Below, piece after piece: positions 8,574 through 16,478 of a DNA stretch of 64,000 bases (positions within the stretch are counted from its first letter, which is position 1; every line of letters starts with the position of its first letter). The notes under the pieces were generated by a model. That model had not been told where the DNA came from, made no database searches, and saw only the letters and a list, made by a program, of their open reading frames with translations. A program made the position numbers and the translations under genes. The DNA comes from an uncultured Clostridium sp. (lineage in GTDB: Bacteria > Bacillota_I > Bacilli_A > RF39 > UBA660): the NCBI GenBank assembly GCA_905199855.1, contig CAJKHY010000001.1:25120-89119 (forward strand). The letters are read 5' to 3'.

Positions 8574-9409
8574 ATGGAAAGCTTAAAATCCAAACAAATG
8601 CTACATTTAAAAAACAAAAAAAGATCTTAATATACTTAACCAATATTTTAGTGAAATACCTAGTGATATCTTAACTAAAGAAGAAATAAAACTATTTAAA
8701 AGAATAAAAAATGGAGAAATTCAAGCAAGAGATGAAATAATAAAAAAAATCTAAGATTAGTAATAATCATAGCCAAAAAAAGACTTAATCGCGGTTTAGA
8801 TTTTTCTGACATAATTCAGTATGGTAATATAGGACTAATAAAATCAATAGAAAAGTTTGATTAAAAAAAGGATACCATTTCTCAACCTATGCCACGTGAT
8901 GGATAATATAAACAATAGATAGAGTTTTATATTATGAAACAAGAATAATTAGATTACCAGATTATATTTGTGCAAATATAGACAAATTAAAACAATGCAT
9001 ATATTATAATACCAATAAAAAATCTCCAACAATAGAAGAATTAGAGTAAATACTTAACTATGATGAAAAAACAGTCAATAAAATCCTAAAATTATTAGAA
9101 AATAAAAATATCTCCTTAAATGGCACAATTGATATTAAAAGGAACGAATTAGGAAAAATTGTCGCCATAGAAAGTGAAAATATCAACAAACAAATATTAA
9201 ACGAACAATTAGTTGACATAATCGAAAATAAAAGCAACCTAAATGCAAAAGAAAAACAAGTTTAATACCTAAGATATGGACTAGTAGATGGAGAATATAA
9301 AGACATAGAAGAAGTTTGCCAAATTCTAAACATAAGCCACCAAAGAGTAAACCATATTGAACTTGTTGCTTCAAGAAAATTAAAAGAAAATAGCTATATA
9401 AAAGAATAA
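8574..9409 (+). pseudogene. decayed third sigma-70 paralogue
   Basis: A third copy follows after a strong GGGGGGA ribosome site and ATG 8574. Stretches in shifting frames still read like sigma regions: [58 protein letters not shown], and a region-4-like tail. The frame is broken by indels in A-runs near 8620, 8745 and 8866. In-frame stops include TGA where the Trp of ATWW is expected (near 8897), TAA in the IRQ position just after, TAA near 9049, and TAA at the V-L-Y-L-R motif near 9264. It is a clear pseudogene of its upstream neighbours. Confidence 0.9.
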
Positions 9410-9440
9410 CATGATAGAGAATTAAGATTTACATGTGAAG

Positions 9441-9489
9441 ATGCTAAAAAGTTAATATGTAAAATTTAACAAACATAGCATTTTTTTTT
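9441..9489 (+). terminator. intrinsic terminator closing the sigma-factor array
   Basis: An outer stem ATGCTA/TAGCAT encloses an inner GTTAA/TTAAC stem, followed by a run of nine T. Confidence 0.75.
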
Positions 9490-9492
9490 GCC

Positions 9493-9512
9493 TTTGCTAC
9501 GCCGTTCTAATT
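9493..9512 (+). repeat. dispersed intergenic repeat, copy 1
   Basis: TTTGCTACGCCGTTCTAATT, directly after the terminator T-run of the sigma array. It belongs to the family with core TTTGCTACGCTGTTATAG; copies are listed separately. Confidence 0.7.
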
Positions 9513-9559
9513 CACTTGACACATTTTCCAAAAATTTTACATTTTCACAAAAAAAATCA

Positions 9560-9660
9560 CCTTCCCATTTTTCAAAAATTCCCGTACAGATTTTCAAAAA
9601 CCGAGCAAATTTTACACAGAATTTCAAAAACACCCGAACAGTTTTTAAAAAATAGTAATA
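9560..9660. repeat. short CAAAAAC...GTTTTT repeats (module A, upstream part)
   Basis: Three TTCAAAAA units at 9571, 9593 and 9623 are each followed by a C/G-containing segment (ATTCCCGTACAG, CCGAGCAAATTT, CACCCGAACAG) and a T-rich run. The last can pair as AAAAAC with GTTTTT. Two related units (TCAAAAA...CGGGCGTTT) occur at 62003 and 62056. C/G islands like these stand out in otherwise AT-rich spacer DNA. No coding sense was found. Confidence 0.5.
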
Positions 9661-9690
9661 TTGACAAAAACATCCTCATTATAGTATATT
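9661..9690 (+). promoter_or_regulatory. promoter of module A
   Basis: TTGACA at 9661-9666 and TATATT at 9685-9690 with an 18-base spacer, followed about 12 bases later by a perfect AAAGGAGGTG ribosome site. This argues that the short downstream ORF is truly transcribed and translated. Confidence 0.65.
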
Positions 9691-9716
9691 GAAAACAGAA
9701 AAAGGAGGTGTTACTT

Positions 9717-9755
9717 GTGTGCATATTACAAATAATCGGAGCAAATCCACCATAA
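9717..9755 (+). CDS. micro-ORF, 12-residue peptide MCILQIIGANPP
   Basis: GTG 9717 lies 6 bases after a perfect AAGGAGGTG and opens a 12-codon frame ending TAA 9753-9755. The hydrophobic peptide has a Cys at position 2 and ends Pro-Pro. An alternative TTG at 9715 would give the 6-residue LCAYYK. It follows a consensus-like promoter and precedes a conserved structured element and a membrane sensor kinase. It could be a leader peptide, a small toxin-like or signal peptide, or a chance frame. No family is recognised. Confidence 0.4.
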   Translation: MCILQIIGANPP

Positions 9756-9791
9756 CGAATAAAACATCAAATTTATAACAATTAAAAAATG

Positions 9792-9860
9792 AGTACGGCA
9801 GCAAATGTCGGAGTTTATGTCTACGAAGAAGAATATATCAGTTCCTTTTCTGTAGAAAAA
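9792..9860 (+). ncRNA. structured intergenic element, copy A
   Basis: The stretch matches one at 62401-62465. Shared blocks are AGTACGGCAGC, TGTCGGA, TTATGTCTACG and TGTAGAAAAA. CGGCA can pair with TGTCG around a loop that differs between copies. TCTAC pairs with GTAGA around a loop of about 25 bases that also differs. Conserved stems with variable loops suggest an RNA structure or a protein-binding site. No known riboswitch class was recognised. Confidence 0.5.
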
Positions 9861-9909
9861 CATTTCCGTAATTATAGAAAAAGCAATTTATTTACAATAA
9901 ATTACTTTA

Positions 9910-9954
9910 TTCGACAAAATTCGACATATTTCTACAAAGGTCTTGTTTTATACT
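9910..9954 (+). promoter_or_regulatory. tandem Spo0A-box-like sites and promoter of the sensor kinase
   Basis: TTCGACA at 9910, TTCGACA at 9920 and TTCTACA at 9930 are spaced exactly 10 bases apart, on the same helix face. The reverse complement TGTCGAA is the Spo0A-box core. A -10-like TATACT follows at 9949-9954 with no good -35. This is the arrangement expected of a promoter activated by Spo0A~P bound over the -35 area. The kinase ATG is 18 bases further on. Confidence 0.65.
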
Positions 9955-9971
9955 TAGTTTGGTGATAAAAA

Positions 9972-11210
9972 ATGATTAATTTAATTATACTAAATATTAT
10001 TTATATCTCATTTCCTTTAATGATTTATTTCTTATATGTAATATTTAAAAATATAAAGAACGAAAAAGAAGGTAATTTATTTCTCGCAATAAGTTTGTTT
10101 AGCTCACTGAGCTTATCTCTAAAATATGGGAATGTATTCCAAGACGAGAGGCTTTTAATACTATGCAACATTCCAATAATAATATCATATGTTAAAAAAA
10201 AGAATTTTCTCGGCATAATTCTATCATTGGTGATAGTGATCTATACTTATATTACCATTAAAAGTAGCATTATCTATGTCATGATTATCAAATATATTAT
10301 TTATTATGTAATCGCACTATTAGCAAATAAAAGTAAAAAATATAGATTAATCGATCTCATCGCCGTTGTCCAAGGATTTATGTTGTCATTCGAATATTTT
10401 TTCAAAAAAACGACTGCAGAAGATGCTTATGCACTTATCAATATTATTTTAGTAGTTGTAATATTCTACATAATTACTTTTGCTATTCTTTATTTGTTTG
10501 AAATAACCGATAAAATCAGTAATGTATTTTTAAATTACAAAGAATTAGAACAAGATAAACAAATCAAAAATTCCATATTTAAAATCACACACGAAATAAA
10601 AAATCCATTAGCAGTTTTAAAAGGTTATTTAGAGATGTTTAATGCCAATGATGTAGAAAAATCACAAAAATATATAAACATCATGAAAAACGAAGTTGAT
10701 AGAACCTTAAATATTATCAATGATTTCATGGAATTATCAAAAATAAAAATTGAAAAAGACATGCTAGATATCAATTTATTAATCTACGAAACTACCGATG
10801 TCATTAAATTAGTATTTAACAAAAAAGATATAAGTTTAATAAACGAAATCTCTAACGAAGAAGAAGTTTATATTATGGGTGATTATAATAGATTAAAACA
10901 AGTATTTATCAACTTATTTAAAAACTGCTACGAATCTATAGAAAACAAAGGCATAGTAAAAATAAGTGCCTACATTAAGAATAATTACTACATCATTACT
11001 ATTTTTGATAATGGTATAGGCATGAGTGATGAAACCATAAAAAATATTAAACACGTATTTTATACAACAAAAAAATATGGCAGTGGGGTAGGAGTACCCC
11101 TATCTAATGAAATTATTAAAGCCCACGATGGTATTTTGAGTTATGAATCAAAATTAGGCGAATATACAAAAACCACAATTAAATTACCAATATTAAAAGA
11201 AGGTAACTAG
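9972..11210 (+). CDS. membrane sensor histidine kinase (possible sporulation kinase)
   Basis: A 412-residue protein. Residues 1 to about 185 are mostly hydrophobic, with six or so membrane segments and no large extracellular domain, as in KinB-type sensors. The HisKA domain has FKITHEIKNPLAVLKGY with the phosphorylatable His near residue 206. The HATPase domain has KNCYESIENKG (N box), DNGIGM (G1) and GSGVGVPLS (G2). No response-regulator gene is adjacent, so it is an orphan kinase. Spo0A-like boxes in its promoter and an orphan Spo0A at 42053 suggest it feeds Spo0A (inference). ATG 9972 follows TTGGTGATAAAA. Confidence 0.85.
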   Translation: MINLIILNIIYISFPLMIYFLYVIFKNIKNEKEGNLFLAISLFSSLSLSLKYGNVFQDERLLILCNIPIIISYVKKKNFLGIILSLVIVIYTYITIKSSIIYVMIIKYIIYYVIALLANKSKKYRLIDLIAVVQGFMLSFEYFFKKTTAEDAYALINIILVVVIFYIITFAILYLFEITDKISNVFLNYKELEQDKQIKNSIFKITHEIKNPLAVLKGYLEMFNANDVEKSQKYINIMKNEVDRTLNIINDFMELSKIKIEKDMLDINLLIYETTDVIKLVFNKKDISLINEISNEEEVYIMGDYNRLKQVFINLFKNCYESIENKGIVKISAYIKNNYYIITIFDNGIGMSDETIKNIKHVFYTTKKYGSGVGVPLSNEIIKAHDGILSYESKLGEYTKTTIKLPILKEGN

Positions 11211-11237
11211 TAAATAAAACTACTCCTTCTTTTTAAC
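11199..11237 (+). terminator. terminator after the kinase gene
   Basis: GAAGG...CCTTC with an inner CTAGT/ACTAC pairing, followed by TTTTT. It lies between convergent genes and overlaps the end of the kinase frame. Confidence 0.5.
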
Positions 11238-12075
11238 TTTCTTTATTAATACGATAAAAATTAATAGATGGTGGATTAAACAACCTGAATGTATAAGCAC
11301 TTACCCCCAAACCACTAGAAACATAAATATTAGCATTATTAATATGATAATAATTACCATAATAAAATGTTGCACCCCTGATATTATATAACTTCTCCAA
11401 AAAAGGCAATTTTACCTGACCATCATGTGAATGACCAGCCAAAATAAGATTAACAGAACTATCTTTTTCCAAAATATTATCAACATAATCAGGTTCATGA
11501 ACAAGCACTATCTTATAATCTTCATTATTAATTTCAAAAGTTTTATCTAAATTAGCACGATCTTTTAAAACATCGTCAACGCCATATAGCATAATTTTTT
11601 CCATACTATTATTATAAATAGCATCGCTCTCATTAAGTAAAATATCAAAACCACTATCCGTAAGGGTACTCTTCAAAATCTCAACATTTTCTTCATAATC
11701 ATGATCTCCTAAAATAGCATACTTCCCAATTCGAGCATTAATCTTACTTAAATGCTCAACCAAAATATCAAAATCATTATCATTTAACTCGTTTGGAGTT
11801 TCCACCAAATCACCCGTAAAAACAACAATATCAGGTTTAATAAAATTAATCTCCTTAACAAATCTATCAATACTTTTCAAAGTAATATTTCTTCCATAAT
11901 GCAAATCACTAAAATGAACAATCTTTACACCATCAAAACTATCTGGCAAATTAGGATCCTTAATCGTATATTCTTTAGTAATAAACATATTTGGCTCCAC
12001 CGCATATCCATATAACAAAATCAAAATAATTACAAATAAAAATATTAAAATAGTAGCAATAACTTTTCTTCTCAT
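11233..12075 (-). CDS. membrane-anchored metallophosphoesterase (YkuE-like)
   Basis: A 280-residue calcineurin-like phosphoesterase with one N-terminal membrane anchor (residues 5-25). Metal-binding motifs are in order: HFSDLHYG, FTGDLVE, LGDHDYEEN, VHEPDY and LAGHSHDGQVKLP. The usual GNH reads GDH here. YkuE/YaeI-type enzymes act at the outer face of the membrane, with lipid-linked substrates suggested for some. The ATG overlaps the TGA of the upstream CPBP gene, so the two form an operon. Confidence 0.87.
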   Translation of the reverse strand: MRRKVIATILIFLFVIILILLYGYAVEPNMFITKEYTIKDPNLPDSFDGVKIVHFSDLHYGRNITLKSIDRFVKEINFIKPDIVVFTGDLVETPNELNDNDFDILVEHLSKINARIGKYAILGDHDYEENVEILKSTLTDSGFDILLNESDAIYNNSMEKIMLYGVDDVLKDRANLDKTFEINNEDYKIVLVHEPDYVDNILEKDSSVNLILAGHSHDGQVKLPFLEKLYNIRGATFYYGNYYHINNANIYVSSGLGVSAYTFRLFNPPSINFYRINKES

Positions 12076-12752
12076 AAACCACTTCCCACTAAATACAAAA
12101 CAATGGCCATTGTATTATGCAAAAAATGCATACTAATAGTAGAAAAAATATTATTAGATTTACTATAAGTATAAGCAAAAGCCAACCCCAACGAACAATA
12201 AGGGATCAAATAAACATAATCCATTGGTGTTTTAATATAAGTAATAACATGCAAAGCCCCGAAAGTAACCCCACTCACCAAAACATAAATAAAATTATTC
12301 CTAAAAACATCACGGAATCCCTTTCTAAATATTAATTCCTCAGTAAAAGGTGCATATAAAGTAACCGAAAATATCATATATAAAGGAGCAATCTCAATTA
12401 AAGACCTAATACTTTCCTCATTGCCAGCAATCCCATTTTTAGTAAACATCACGATTATAAAATTACTTATAATCATAATCAAAAAACCAATCAAATAATA
12501 CTTAAAAGCAAATTCAAAATTATTAAAAAAATCTCTAAAAAAAATCTTAAAATCTTTAACTAAAGTTTTCCTATATACCAAAAATAGAATAACCAAAAAA
12601 CCAATTTCTGACCCAAAACCAAGTAAATACTTTCCCTTATTTGATAAAACACCAACATCAATATCAAAAATGCCTACCACAATATCAGTAAACGTAAAAA
12701 GTAACAAAAACAAAATTATAGTTTTAAAAATAGTAAATATATTCTTCTTCAT
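12072..12752 (-). CDS. CPBP-family intramembrane metalloprotease
   Basis: About 226 residues with six or more hydrophobic segments. The CPBP (Abi/CAAX-protease) motifs are visible: EELIFRKGFRDVF (EExxxR), FGALHVITY (FxxxH) and HFLHNTMAI. The start is placed at MKKNIF (12752), because GAAGGTGAAAG sits just before it; the longer frame to 12773 would include that site. Family members process membrane proteins or prenylated peptides, or confer bacteriocin immunity. The substrate here is unknown. It is translationally coupled to the phosphoesterase. Confidence 0.85.
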   Translation of the reverse strand: MKKNIFTIFKTIILFLLLFTFTDIVVGIFDIDVGVLSNKGKYLLGFGSEIGFLVILFLVYRKTLVKDFKIFFRDFFNNFEFAFKYYLIGFLIMIISNFIIVMFTKNGIAGNEESIRSLIEIAPLYMIFSVTLYAPFTEELIFRKGFRDVFRNNFIYVLVSGVTFGALHVITYIKTPMDYVYLIPYCSLGLAFAYTYSKSNNIFSTISMHFLHNTMAIVLYLVGSGL

Positions 12753-12911
12753 TCTTTCACCTTCATTAATCATTGTACCAAATTTCTAACGAAAAGTCAT
12801 TAATTTTAAAATACATTATTGCAAAAAAAAGCATTAGATTAGTTTGTTATAACATGGAAAACCAATAAAATATATATTTTTCACGATAATTTAATTTTTT
12901 CTTTTTAGGGG

Positions 12912-12940
12912 TTGTATTTTTTAAATAGTACTGCTATAAT
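12912..12940 (+). promoter_or_regulatory. promoter before the 113-residue hypothetical gene
   Basis: TTGTAT at 12912-12917 and TATAAT at 12935-12940 with a 17-base spacer. GTAGGAGGTG follows just before ATG 12968. Confidence 0.65.
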
Positions 12941-12967
12941 ACATTACTAGATGTAGGAGGTGTAATT

Positions 12968-13309
12968 ATGTATGGAAAAATACAATATGGTTATAAATAT
13001 ATAGAATGCCTAGATATATATACCATTAGAAGATTAGATGGGGTTTCACTAGATTCTCACATACCAATTAATTTAATTAAAGCAATTATGTCAGAAGAAG
13101 TAGATCGAAAAGGAAAACTAACCTTTACCAGTAATATACATAATAACATATACTTTGATTTTGACAAGAAAAATGCTATAATTGACTTCAATGGAAGAAA
13201 ATTCAGTGAAAAACAAGTTACAGACATAATTAACATGATCAACAACAAAAAAAACACAAAAAAAGAACCAAAAAGATTAAAAAAAATATTATCAATATTA
13301 AAAAAATAG
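12968..13309 (+). CDS. hypothetical protein, 113 residues
   Basis: Not recognised. A good promoter and a strong ribosome site (GTAGGAGGTG) make the gene credible. The N-terminal two-thirds is mixed alpha/beta with a DFDKKNAIIDFNGRKF strand pattern. The C-terminus is very basic (NNKKNTKKEPKRLKKILSILKK), which could bind nucleic acid or membrane. No signal peptide or membrane segment is seen. It stands alone in its transcription unit. Confidence 0.7.
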   Translation: MYGKIQYGYKYIECLDIYTIRRLDGVSLDSHIPINLIKAIMSEEVDRKGKLTFTSNIHNNIYFDFDKKNAIIDFNGRKFSEKQVTDIINMINNKKNTKKEPKRLKKILSILKK

Positions 13310-13347
13310 TTAAAAGAAAGTACTTAGAAATAAATATTTTCTTTTAA

Positions 13348-13370
13348 TTTTGCTACGCTGTTTTAATTTC
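13348..13370 (+). repeat. dispersed intergenic repeat, copy 2
   Basis: TTTGCTACGCTGTTTTAATT lies about 40 bases after the stop of the 113-residue gene, following a T-rich run. The copy matches the family core at nearly every position. Confidence 0.7.
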
Positions 13371-13388
13371 CTAAAACATATTAGCAAA

Positions 13389-13412
13389 CAAAAAAAACAC
13401 TATAAAAGTGTT
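13389..13412 (-). terminator. terminator of the small membrane-protein gene
   Basis: On the minus strand, AAACACT-TTTAT-AGTGTTT is followed by a run of T, just after the stop codon of the 49-residue gene. Confidence 0.7.
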
Positions 13413-13415
13413 TAA

Positions 13416-13565
13416 TTAAAAATATTGAATTATTGGAACAATAACTGAAATAAGAATAATAATTAACATAGTATAACCAACTATTTTCATACCTAGGTTA
13501 CTTGTTTTTTTCTTTTTCTTTTTTTTCTTATTTTTATTTTCTTTTTCATTCATAATCTTTGCCAT
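13416..13565 (-). CDS. small single-pass membrane protein, 49 residues
   Basis: Read leftward, GAGGTGCGAT precedes ATG (complement of 13563-13565) and an open frame of 49 codons ends TAA. Residues 1-20 are extremely Lys-rich. Residues 26-48 form one hydrophobic helix (VGYTMLIIILISVIVPII). A good ribosome site and a terminator support a real gene. The shape (short basic cytoplasmic tail plus one helix) recalls small Firmicutes proteins such as Prli42 or DUF4044 members, but I cannot assign a family. Confidence 0.6.
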   Translation of the reverse strand: MAKIMNEKENKNKKKKKKKKTSNLGMKIVGYTMLIIILISVIVPIIQYF

Positions 13566-13643
13566 ATCGCACCTCATAACTAATTATACAAAATTATATT
13601 CATAATTTCAAGTATTAAATAATATTATTTATTGGGTGAGAAT

Positions 13644-14255
13644 ATGAAGCAAAAATTAATTAATTTAAAAAACAGCATTATACCTAGAAATGTTACTACT
13701 TATTTAATATTAGGATTAATCATTCTTGGTGTCATTGCAGGCTCTATTTTTTTTATTTCAATTAGTAAAACGGATAAATTAGAAGCCACCAATGAGATAA
13801 TGAATTTCTATCAAAATATCAAAAATATCAACTATGGACAAACACTAAAAAATAGTTTTAACACAAGTATTTTTTATCTATGTGGAATATCAATCCTATC
13901 CTTAACAATCATAGGCCTTCCGTTCCTTATTTTTCTTATCTTCTTTAAAGGCTTTATTCTAGGCTTTTGCATTTCAACCATCATCAATACTTATCATTAT
14001 AAAGGTATTCTATATAGTTTTCTATATCTCTTTCCTCATGAGTTAATTAAGCTTTTTAGTATTATTTTAACAAGCATATATGGTATCATACTAAGTATTA
14101 AATTACTTAAACTAATATTTACCAAAAAAAACATTAATTACAAATTATCTTTAAAAAGATATAGCATCATAATGATAATTTCTATGTTTTTAAATGGTCT
14201 AGCTATCTTATATGAAACCTATATATATCCAATTGTCCTCAAAATCATAATTTAA
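13644..14255 (+). CDS. spoIIM: stage II sporulation protein M
   Basis: About 203 residues with five or so membrane segments. The central IIGLPFLIFLIFFKGFILGF and the following KGILYSFLYLFPHELI match the SpoIIM hallmark (GLP-x-F...F-x-KG...GF, then a Pro-containing helix). Known role: with SpoIID and SpoIIP it forms the DMP machine that remodels septal peptidoglycan during engulfment of the forespore. The start is placed at ATG 13644, since GGGTGAGAAT lies directly before it; the TTG at 13632 is inside the ribosome site. SpoIIM-like proteins also occur outside sporulation, but the other sporulation genes support this call. Confidence 0.8.
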   Translation: MKQKLINLKNSIIPRNVTTYLILGLIILGVIAGSIFFISISKTDKLEATNEIMNFYQNIKNINYGQTLKNSFNTSIFYLCGISILSLTIIGLPFLIFLIFFKGFILGFCISTIINTYHYKGILYSFLYLFPHELIKLFSIILTSIYGIILSIKLLKLIFTKKNINYKLSLKRYSIIMIISMFLNGLAILYETYIYPIVLKIII

Positions 14256-14288
14256 TTTAATTTATACAAATATATACTAAGAAAAAAA

Positions 14289-14574
14289 TAAGAAGAAGAA
14301 AATTTTTATAATAGTAGCAGGAGTTATATTATTATTAGTTATCCTATTTCTATTATGTTTTTTTTAACTAAAAATAATATTGTACTAGTTAAATAAAATA
14401 AAACAGTAAATAAACAAGGAGTGGGACTTGCTTTACCATAAAATTCAACTAAGGAAGAATATAAGTTTGTAACCTAGGAAACAGAAGTTTTAATTGATGA
14501 TAAATTATTAAATTGTGATAAGAAAGAAAAACATAGTATTAAAGTACAAAAAGATTTGTTGATTATCATTTAAA
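14289..14574 (+). pseudogene. decayed gene for a membrane-anchored protein
   Basis: The 640-base gap between spoIIM and the next gene contains coding-like remnants without a usable start. The first segment reads KKKKIFIIVAGVILLLVILFLLCFF, a membrane anchor, then stops. After a frame change another reads TVNKQGVGLALP-stop-NSTKEEYKFVT-stop-ETEVLIDDKLLNCDKKEKHSIKVQKDLL. Two in-frame stops break an otherwise protein-like run. The parent family is not recognised. 14575-14859 shows no further coding signal. Confidence 0.5.
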
Positions 14575-14895
14575 ATATATAGTTAGGTTAAAAAATGAAA
14601 AGTATATTAATAATTATTTAGACGTGATTTTGATGATTATATTATATAGTTAAGCCTATAAATAAAAAAATATTGATGACATATTAAAAATATTTAAAAT
14701 AGTATAAATAATACCCTTTTGTCAACAGCCTTAAACGTTCATTTATGGATGTTTTTAATACATTTAAAATTCTCTTATGAAACTGGAATTTATTTTTTTA
14801 TTTCATAAATTTAAAATATTATAAAATAGCATAATTTAATTATTTATTTCTTTATCATTATGTGGTATACTTTTTATAGGCGGGATGGTAATGGT

Positions 14896-15567
14896 ATGAG
14901 CAAAGAAATATTATATTCATTATATGAATACTTGGGAATATCACAATTAGTATTAATTTATCTAAGCAACAATACAGAAGAAAAAACAGGCAACATCATA
15001 AAAAATGTTATTGCCACTAGATTATCAAAATATCATGTATTTCAAGAAACCAACCTATTATTTGAAGAAATAGAAAACATCAGTGCAAGAATAGAAGAAC
15101 AAAAATTTATTTTTAAACCTAATACAACCACTACAGACCTATTCTCATTCTTTTTTAATTACATTACTTCAAACAACACCAATCATGCCTTATTAGATGA
15201 ATTAATCATAGCCAGATTCTTCCCTGTATTTATCACAAAAGAAATAAACAACATCGATAAAAGAATAACATCAAACAAAGACAAAAACAGTAAAAAGACC
15301 TTATTCGCAGCCAAAGCCATTTTAAATAACTATGCTAATTTTGAATATGAAGACATATATCATTTTATATATGAAAAAAATCCTAATTATCATAGAAAAA
15401 TGAAATACATAGATAATTTTGTTAGAAGAGAAACACAATTAATGTTTTCCCAAATAGAAAAATTATTTTATTTACTCGATATCGATTATATCAATTATGA
15501 AAATGAAAGTATATATAAACATTTAAATATCAAAGAGGGTAAGGTTTTAAAATTTAGAAAAAAATAG
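14896..15567 (+). CDS. hypothetical protein, about 223 residues
   Basis: Not recognised. The protein is largely helical and hydrophilic, with no membrane segment. Notable parts are YEYLGISQLVLIYLS near the start, a helical RLSKYHVFQETNLLFEEIENISARIEEQ, and an Asp/Asn/Tyr-rich tail. Start choice is uncertain: ATG 14896 (MSKEILYS) follows AGGCGGGATGGTAATGGT and is preferred over ATG 14860. It is 13 bases before psd and probably co-transcribed with it. Confidence 0.65.
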   Translation: MSKEILYSLYEYLGISQLVLIYLSNNTEEKTGNIIKNVIATRLSKYHVFQETNLLFEEIENISARIEEQKFIFKPNTTTTDLFSFFFNYITSNNTNHALLDELIIARFFPVFITKEINNIDKRITSNKDKNSKKTLFAAKAILNNYANFEYEDIYHFIYEKNPNYHRKMKYIDNFVRRETQLMFSQIEKLFYLLDIDYINYENESIYKHLNIKEGKVLKFRKK

Positions 15568-15580
15568 TAGTAGGTGTAGT

Positions 15581-16444
15581 ATGGAAATATTAGTATATGA
15601 CAGAGCTAATAACAAAGTAATCAAAGAAGAAATAAGAAAAAGCTTAAATTTTTTATATAATACTAGTTTAGGAAGAATTATTCTAAAAATAATAACAAAT
15701 CCCACTATTAGTAAATTCAATGGATTACTAATTAGAAGCAGATTATCTAAATTCAAAATAAAAAAATTTATTATTAAAAATAACATTAACATGAAAGACT
15801 ATGAAAACGTAAAATATAAATCATTCGATGAATTTTTCACTAGAAAAATAAAAAAAGACAAAAGAAAAATATGCTTAGATGAAAACGCCTTAATATCACC
15901 ATGCGATTCCAAATTAATGGTCTACGATATCAATAAACTAACTTGCATCAACGTAAAAAATAGCCTTTACACCATTAATGAATTAGTACGTGATAAAAAT
16001 ATTGCTCACCAATATTACAATGGTAAATGCCTAGTATTTAGACTAAACGTAGAAGATTACCACCACTACGGAGACATTGATGATGGTAAAGTTGTAAGCA
16101 CTAAAGAAATAAAAGGCGTCTTACACACAATTAATCCTATTGCCTTCAAAAGATATAAAGTTTTTAGTGAAAATCATAGAGTAGTAAACATCGTTGAAAC
16201 CAAGAACTTTGGCGACGTCATATATATCGAAGTTGGAGCTTTAAATATTGGCAAGATAAACAACAATCCTAATAAAATATGCCATAGAGGAAAAGAAAGA
16301 GGATATTTTTCTTTTGGAGCCTCCACTATTGTTTTAATATTTAAAGAAAACACCATCAGAATAGACAATGACATCTTAGAAAAATCAAAAGAAGGGATAG
16401 AAACTAAAATATTATATGGAGAAAAAATAGGAACAAAGTATTAA
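15581..16444 (+). CDS. psd: phosphatidylserine decarboxylase
   Basis: PSD converts phosphatidylserine to phosphatidylethanolamine at the membrane. Seen: FDEFFTRKIK near the N-terminus, ISPCDSKLMVY, RLNVEDYHHYGDIDDG (family RL-x-x-x-DYHHxH-x-x-x-G), ENHRVV, VGALNIGKI, and FSFGASTIVLIF. The Ser in GAST corresponds to the self-cleavage site (usually GST or GSS) where the proenzyme splits and forms the pyruvoyl group. Length (287) fits the clostridial-type enzyme. A phosphatidylserine synthase is not in the window. The ribosome site before ATG 15581 is weak (TAGTAGGTGTAGT). Confidence 0.88.
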   Translation: MEILVYDRANNKVIKEEIRKSLNFLYNTSLGRIILKIITNPTISKFNGLLIRSRLSKFKIKKFIIKNNINMKDYENVKYKSFDEFFTRKIKKDKRKICLDENALISPCDSKLMVYDINKLTCINVKNSLYTINELVRDKNIAHQYYNGKCLVFRLNVEDYHHYGDIDDGKVVSTKEIKGVLHTINPIAFKRYKVFSENHRVVNIVETKNFGDVIYIEVGALNIGKINNNPNKICHRGKERGYFSFGASTIVLIFKENTIRIDNDILEKSKEGIETKILYGEKIGTKY

Positions 16445-16478
16445 ATATTAAGGGGTTATTGGAAAGGAAGAAAAAATA

